From: Rhodococcus_F sp040656415
Lineage (GTDB): Bacteria > Actinomycetota > Actinomycetes > Mycobacteriales > Mycobacteriaceae
Assembly (NCBI RefSeq): GCF_040656415.1
Contig: NZ_JBFAMC010000008.1
Coordinates: 1-64,000, forward strand
DNA: 64,000 bases
Reading direction: 5' to 3'
Shown here one piece after another: positions 60,178 to 64,000 of this stretch. The stretch's first letter is position 1, and every line of letters begins with the position of its first letter. The position numbers and the translations under genes were made by a program. The notes beneath the pieces were generated by a model that saw only the letters and a list, made by a program, of their open reading frames with translations, searched no databases and was not told the origin of the DNA.

Positions 60178-61163
60178 GGGGTTTCATGCCTCAGTTCGGT
60201 TATTTCGGGTTCGGAGAGGTCGCCACCGCTCTCGAGGGTCTCGGCCTCGGCCGCTTCGAGAGCCTCGGCGAGGACGGCGGTTTCGCCCACGGGATTTCCC
60301 GCGTCGTCGAATTGGAGTGCCTGATCGTGGTGGGCGCCCAGATACGCGTCGACCACAGCTTCGTTCGACGAGAGATGTTCCGGAGTGGACTCGGCGATCA
60401 CGCTGCCCTGAGACATCACCACCACCCAGTCACTGATATCGCGGATGACATCCATGTCGTGTTCGACGAACACGACGGTCATGCCCTCGTCGCGCAACGA
60501 CTTGATGTGGCCGAGCAGGCTCTGGGTCAACGCCGGGTTCACGCCGGCCATCGGCTCGTCGAGCATCACTACCGTGGGATCGGTCATCAACGCCCGGGCC
60601 ATCTCCAGCAACTTCCGCTGACCGCCGGACAACGAACCGGCGAGGTCATCGGCCTTGGCATCGAGCTTGAACCGGGCGAGCAGTTCGTGGGCGCGTTCGG
60701 TGACGGTACGTTCCTGAGCCTTCCACGTCCATGGCAGCAGGGTGTTGGCGATGCGCTCGCCCCGTTGCCCCGTTGCCCCGAGTCGCACGTTGTCGAGCAC
60801 GGACAGCTTTGACAGCGCCTTGGTGAGCTGGAACGTGCGTACCACCCCCTTGCGAGCCACCTGGTGTGGATACAACCGGCCCAGGGGCTGGCCGTCCATC
60901 GACCACGTACCGGTGTCGGGCCGGTCGAAACCGGTGAGCAGGTTGAACAGAGTTGTCTTACCCGCACCGTTGGGCCCGATGAGTCCAGTGATACAGCCGC
61001 GCTGGATCTCCAGATGGTCGACGTGGACTGCCTTGAGCCCGCCGAACGACCGGGATACGTTGTCCACCACAAGCATCGGGTCCGGTTTTGGCACGCCTGG
61101 CGAGTGTGGCACGTCGGTGAAGATCGCCGCGCGTTGTTCGGCTGTGAGGTTGGTGTCAGGCAT
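60174..61163 (-). CDS. livG: Branched-chain amino acid ABC transporter ATPase LivG
   Basis: 329 aa, longer than the usual about 255 because of N- and C-terminal extensions; the C-terminal 50 residues are acidic. Walker A GPNGAGKTTLFN, signature LSGGQRKLLEMARAL, Walker B VVMLDEPMAGVNP and VFVEHDMDVIRDISDWVVVM (LivG-type). It overlaps livM by 8 bp and livF by 4 bp. Confidence 0.95.
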   Translation of the reverse strand: MPDTNLTAEQRAAIFTDVPHSPGVPKPDPMLVVDNVSRSFGGLKAVHVDHLEIQRGCITGLIGPNGAGKTTLFNLLTGFDRPDTGTWSMDGQPLGRLYPHQVARKGVVRTFQLTKALSKLSVLDNVRLGATGQRGERIANTLLPWTWKAQERTVTERAHELLARFKLDAKADDLAGSLSGGQRKLLEMARALMTDPTVVMLDEPMAGVNPALTQSLLGHIKSLRDEGMTVVFVEHDMDVIRDISDWVVVMSQGSVIAESTPEHLSSNEAVVDAYLGAHHDQALQFDDAGNPVGETAVLAEALEAAEAETLESGGDLSEPEITELRHETP

Positions 61164-62145
61164 TGAGCTGTACCTCCCGCTTGTTGCCCAGTATGCCCTG
61201 TGGCCGGAAGACCATCAGGACGGCGATCATGATGCCGAGCAATACGAATCGCATGGCACCCACCTGCTGTTCCGTCAGAGCGAGGAGCGGTTCGGGTCCC
61301 GAGATAGCCTGCCGCAGCAACGCGTCGGGGATGGCCAAGAGGAACCAGAACAGCATCGCGCCGATGACGGGTCCGAAGACGGTGGCGGCGCCACCGAGGA
61401 TGAGCGCGCCGAAGGCGAAGAACGTCTGGGCGGTCGAATAGAAGTCGGGGTTGATCGACTTGGTTTGCAGTGCGTTGAACACGCCACCCAGGCCGCCGAT
61501 CATGCCGCCGAGGACAAGGGCCTGCATCTTGTAGACGAAGACGTTCTTACCCAACGATCGCGCGGCGTCCTCGTCCTCGCGGACTGCTTTGAGCACGCGA
61601 CCCCACGGGCTGTGTGTCAGAAGGTATACGAACCCGCACAGCAAGAGGACGAGCGACCAGCCGACCACCATCGACCACAGGTCGTCGCCGTAGAACTTCA
61701 CCCCGAGGAAGGAGTACTGCTTCCCTGAATCGAACGGGCTGAGGTCCGTGAACGGGTCTGCGAAACCGAACAACCCGTTGGTGGATCCGGTGACGGAATC
61801 CGCAGCGGTGGAACGAAATACCAGCCGCAGGATCTCCGATGCGGCAATCGTGACGATGGCGAGGTAGTCGGCGCGTAGCCGCAGCGTCGGGATGCCGAGG
61901 ACCAGGGCCAAGAGTCCCGCTAATGCGAGACCGACGAGAACGCCGAGCCACAGCGGCTGGTCATAGGTGACTGTCATGATTCCCACGCCGTAGCCACCGA
62001 GGAGTGCGAATCCGATCTGGCCGAAGTTCAGCAGTCCCGCGTAGCCGAAATGCAGGTTCAAGCCGATTGCGAGCAGTGCGTAGAAGATCGCCGACGGCCC
62101 GATCAGCTGGGCGAGCGAAACCTGTAGTGCTCCGATGATGTCCAT
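61156..62145 (-). CDS. livM: Branched-chain amino acid ABC transporter permease LivM
   Basis: 329 aa from ATG 62145 with about eight to nine membrane helices. Family segments are LNLHFGYAGLLNFGQIGFALLG cut at its core GYAGLLNFGQ, and the EAA-like ATPase-contact loop SPWGRVLKAVREDEDAARSL. The C-terminal VFRPQGILG is shared with LivH. Starts 3 bp after the livH stop codon. Confidence 0.95.
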   Translation of the reverse strand: MDIIGALQVSLAQLIGPSAIFYALLAIGLNLHFGYAGLLNFGQIGFALLGGYGVGIMTVTYDQPLWLGVLVGLALAGLLALVLGIPTLRLRADYLAIVTIAASEILRLVFRSTAADSVTGSTNGLFGFADPFTDLSPFDSGKQYSFLGVKFYGDDLWSMVVGWSLVLLLCGFVYLLTHSPWGRVLKAVREDEDAARSLGKNVFVYKMQALVLGGMIGGLGGVFNALQTKSINPDFYSTAQTFFAFGALILGGAATVFGPVIGAMLFWFLLAIPDALLRQAISGPEPLLALTEQQVGAMRFVLLGIMIAVLMVFRPQGILGNKREVQLNA

Positions 62146-62148
62146 GTC

Positions 62149-63549
62149 TCACCCGATCCTCTGTCGGCTGCCGAGAATGCCCTGAGGCCGGACTACGAGG
62201 ATGACGATCAAGATGAGCAGTCCTCCGATGTACTTGAGGTCAGGGTTGATTACGAGCGTGGACAGTTGGACGAGAAGGCCGACGATCACACAACCGAGCA
62301 GCGCACCGTACGCGGTGCCGAGTCCACCGAGCGTGATTCCGGCGAACATCAGCAGTAGAAGCTTGAAGCCCATCTCCCACTGCACGCGCCCGCCGAGCTC
62401 GGAGATGGCGAACAGGATCCCGCCGAGGGCGGCGAGACCTCCGCCGAGACCCCAGACGAAGCGGATCACACGTTCGACGTCGATCCCGGATGACTCCGCG
62501 AGGTCACGGTTGTCGGAAACGGCGCGCATGGCCTTGCCGATGCGCGTCTTCTGTAGTAGCAGCGCGACGCTGACCAAGACGACGAGACTGATGACGATGG
62601 ATACGAGATTGGCATCGGTGATCGCGATCGGACCCCACTGCCTCTGCACCTGGACTTGGTAGTCGTCGAACGGTTCCGTGCGGTCGGAAAAGAAGATGAG
62701 GATCAGGTAGCGCAGGGCAATCGCGAGACCGATCGACACCACGAGCTGCGCAATCAGTCCGGTCTTGCGTCGGCGCAAGGGTTTCCAGACAGCGGCGTTG
62801 TTCAGAAGGCCGATCAGGACGCCGACGATGATCGCGATGACAGAGGCCGCGATCAGCTGCATCCCGAACGTCACATTGACGACCCACGCCGCAACGGCAC
62901 CAAGCGTCACCAGTTCGCCGTGCGCGAAGTTCGTCAGACCGGTGGTGCCGTAGATCAGGCTCAAGCCGACACCCGCGATGGCGATGATCAGACCGAACCG
63001 GAGCCCGTCGACGGTTTGCCGGATCAGCTTCTCGTAGAACGAGATGTCGGAACCGGTTCGTTCCTCTCCGAACAAGAAGATCACGGTGTTGGCACGACCG
63101 GCCACCACTTCTCGCTCCACGGTCTCTTGCACGCTCACGCCGTCGGGGAGCGATTCTTCGACGATCTCGAACGTGTAGGTGCCGGGAGCGAGATGAACCT
63201 CCCAGCGACCGTTGTCAGCTGAATCGGTGCGGGTGGATTCTTGCCCCGACGAGTCGAGGGCGCGCACTTCGACGCCGGCGAGACGGTCGCCGCCGTTGTT
63301 GAGGGTGCCGGTAACCCGGACCGCGTTCTCCGGGGGTGCGGTTTGCGCACTGGCGTCGAGGGGTGGCGGCGGGGTCGACTCCTGTGCCGCTGCGGGACCG
63401 CTGAATGTGATCGCAGCGACGAGGCTGAGCAGGAATAGGGCGAACACGCGGCCGAGGTACGGGGTTACCGGACCTCGTCTCGTGCTCATCCCTGGGGGTG
63501 TCGGTCGCGTACTCATTCTTGGGAGTCGCTTCCTTACGGTTGGGGCCAC
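62149..63549 (-). CDS. livH: LivH permease with an extracellular N-terminal domain
   Basis: 466 aa, against about 300 for ordinary LivH. Start GTG 63549 has GGAGGA 8 nt upstream; ATG 63516 and 63489 are weaker. Residues about 30-56 are a signal peptide ending in GPAAAQE. Residues about 75-155 (VRVTGTLNNGGDRLAGVEVR, GRWEVHLAPGTYTFEIV) look like a carboxypeptidase-regulatory-like/transthyretin-fold beta-sandwich. The LivH permease follows from about residue 170 (IYGTTGLTNFAHGELVTLGA, RAVSDNRDLAESSGID, VRPQGILG). First gene of the livHMGF operon, divergent from polA. Confidence 0.9.
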   Translation of the reverse strand: MAPTVRKRLPRMSTRPTPPGMSTRRGPVTPYLGRVFALFLLSLVAAITFSGPAAAQESTPPPPLDASAQTAPPENAVRVTGTLNNGGDRLAGVEVRALDSSGQESTRTDSADNGRWEVHLAPGTYTFEIVEESLPDGVSVQETVEREVVAGRANTVIFLFGEERTGSDISFYEKLIRQTVDGLRFGLIIAIAGVGLSLIYGTTGLTNFAHGELVTLGAVAAWVVNVTFGMQLIAASVIAIIVGVLIGLLNNAAVWKPLRRRKTGLIAQLVVSIGLAIALRYLILIFFSDRTEPFDDYQVQVQRQWGPIAITDANLVSIVISLVVLVSVALLLQKTRIGKAMRAVSDNRDLAESSGIDVERVIRFVWGLGGGLAALGGILFAISELGGRVQWEMGFKLLLLMFAGITLGGLGTAYGALLGCVIVGLLVQLSTLVINPDLKYIGGLLILIVILVVRPQGILGSRQRIG

Positions 63550-63726
63550 GAACAGGTCCTCCGGGTATGTCTAGTTGGTCGGGTCGTGCAGCGACGGACT
63601 GTCGAAAGCCCGTTCGCGACTTCCGGACTCTAGCGGCTCAGGTCGCGCGAAATCGGGTTCTCGGATTTCTGGCAAGTTTCTGTTGGGTTTCGAAGCGTCC
63701 GGCTGATCGCTGTCGTCCACGCTCCC

Positions 63727-63732
63727 TAGACT
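63727..63732 (+). promoter_or_regulatory. -10 box for polA, leaderless start likely
   Basis: TAGACT ends 8 nt before the polA GTG codon; no RBS is present between them. This copies the layout seen at pyk. Confidence 0.55.
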
Positions 63733-63740
63733 GGGCAATC

Positions 63741-64000
63741 GTGAGCCCCGCAACGACACCCCGGTCCACCACGTCCGTTACCTCCGGCGCAGCGGCGCCA
63801 GATGGTGACCGCCCCACCTTGATGCTTCTCGACGGTCACTCGTTGGCCTTCCGCGCGTTCTATGCACTGCCGGCAGAGAACTTCAAGACCCACAGCGGCC
63901 AGGTCACCAACGCGGTGTACGGGTTCACGTCGATGTTGATCAACCTGCTGCGCGATGAACAGCCCAGCCATGTCGCGGCGGCGTTCGATGTGTCGAGGCA
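63741..64000 (+). CDS. polA: DNA polymerase I, N-terminal fragment cut by window edge
   Basis: The frame from GTG 63741 is open to the end (86 complete codons). After a short variable leader it reads LMLLDGHSLAFRAFYALPAE and TNAVYGFTSMLINLL, the start of the 5'-3' exonuclease domain with the metal-binding Asp in LLDG. In M. tuberculosis polA (Rv1629) also lies shortly after pdtaR (Rv1626). The rest of the protein is outside the window. Confidence 0.93.
   Translation, partial: MSPATTPRSTTSVTSGAAAPDGDRPTLMLLDGHSLAFRAFYALPAENFKTHSGQVTNAVYGFTSMLINLLRDEQPSHVAAAFDVSR

Noticed and set aside
1..64000. CRISPR arrays, insertion sequences, prophage or integrase genes
   Set aside because: No regular short repeats with unique spacers and no transposase or integrase motifs were found. 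The repeats in the left half are NRPS domain repeats.

Overview
The window looks like a chromosomal segment of a high-GC mycolic-acid actinobacterium of the Rhodococcus/Nocardia group, most likely Rhodococcus. The order bcpB / trpE - Trp-associated membrane protein - trpC - trpB - trpA - lgt, followed by pyk and a tesB-type thioesterase and then an ANTAR regulator (pdtaR) and polA, matches my recollection of the mycobacterial Rv1608c-Rv1629 region. Here it is interrupted by gltBD, a metal ABC operon and a branched-chain amino acid (liv) ABC operon, as I would expect in Rhodococcus. I had no database access, so genus and homologies rest on recognised motifs and gene order.

Left half (1-34.1 kb, all genes on the minus strand): two giant non-ribosomal peptide synthetase (NRPS) genes fill about 30.5 kb. 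In transcription order the locus is a secreted GH16 glucanase gene, NRPS-A (8019 aa, six modules plus thioesterase), a decayed GH16 copy, and NRPS-B (cut by the window edge). The upstream regions and starter condensation domains of the two NRPS genes are near-copies of each other, and the GH16 pseudogene sits exactly where the intact GH16 gene sits relative to the first NRPS. A tandem duplication of the whole GH16-NRPS locus, followed by exchange of adenylation domains, explains this best. NRPS-A reads as starter C-A(Ser)-T / C-A-NMT-T / C-A-NMT-T / C-A-NMT-T / C-A-T / C-A(Thr)-T-TE. It has no epimerase domain, so a probably N-acylated hexapeptide with three adjacent N-methylated residues is predicted. 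NRPS-B starts with C-A-T / C-A(Ser)-NMT. I cannot name a known product.

Right half (34.6-64 kb): housekeeping genes. bcpB (peroxiredoxin) diverges from a compact trpE-TMP-trpC-trpB-trpA-lgt-TM2 operon with start/stop overlaps. Then come gltB-gltD (glutamate synthase) behind a structured leader, pyk, tesB, a BacA/Rv1819c-like exporter-type ABC protein, an SRPBCC protein, a Mn/Fe-type ABC uptake operon (binding protein, ATPase, permease, small membrane protein), an unusual tRNA with a Leu(CAA) anticodon, pdtaR, a liv-type substrate-binding protein and a convergent livH-livM-livG-livF operon, and the 5' end of polA. Several genes (pyk, polA, the metal-binding protein) have a -10 box only 6-8 bases before the start codon, suggesting leaderless mRNAs.
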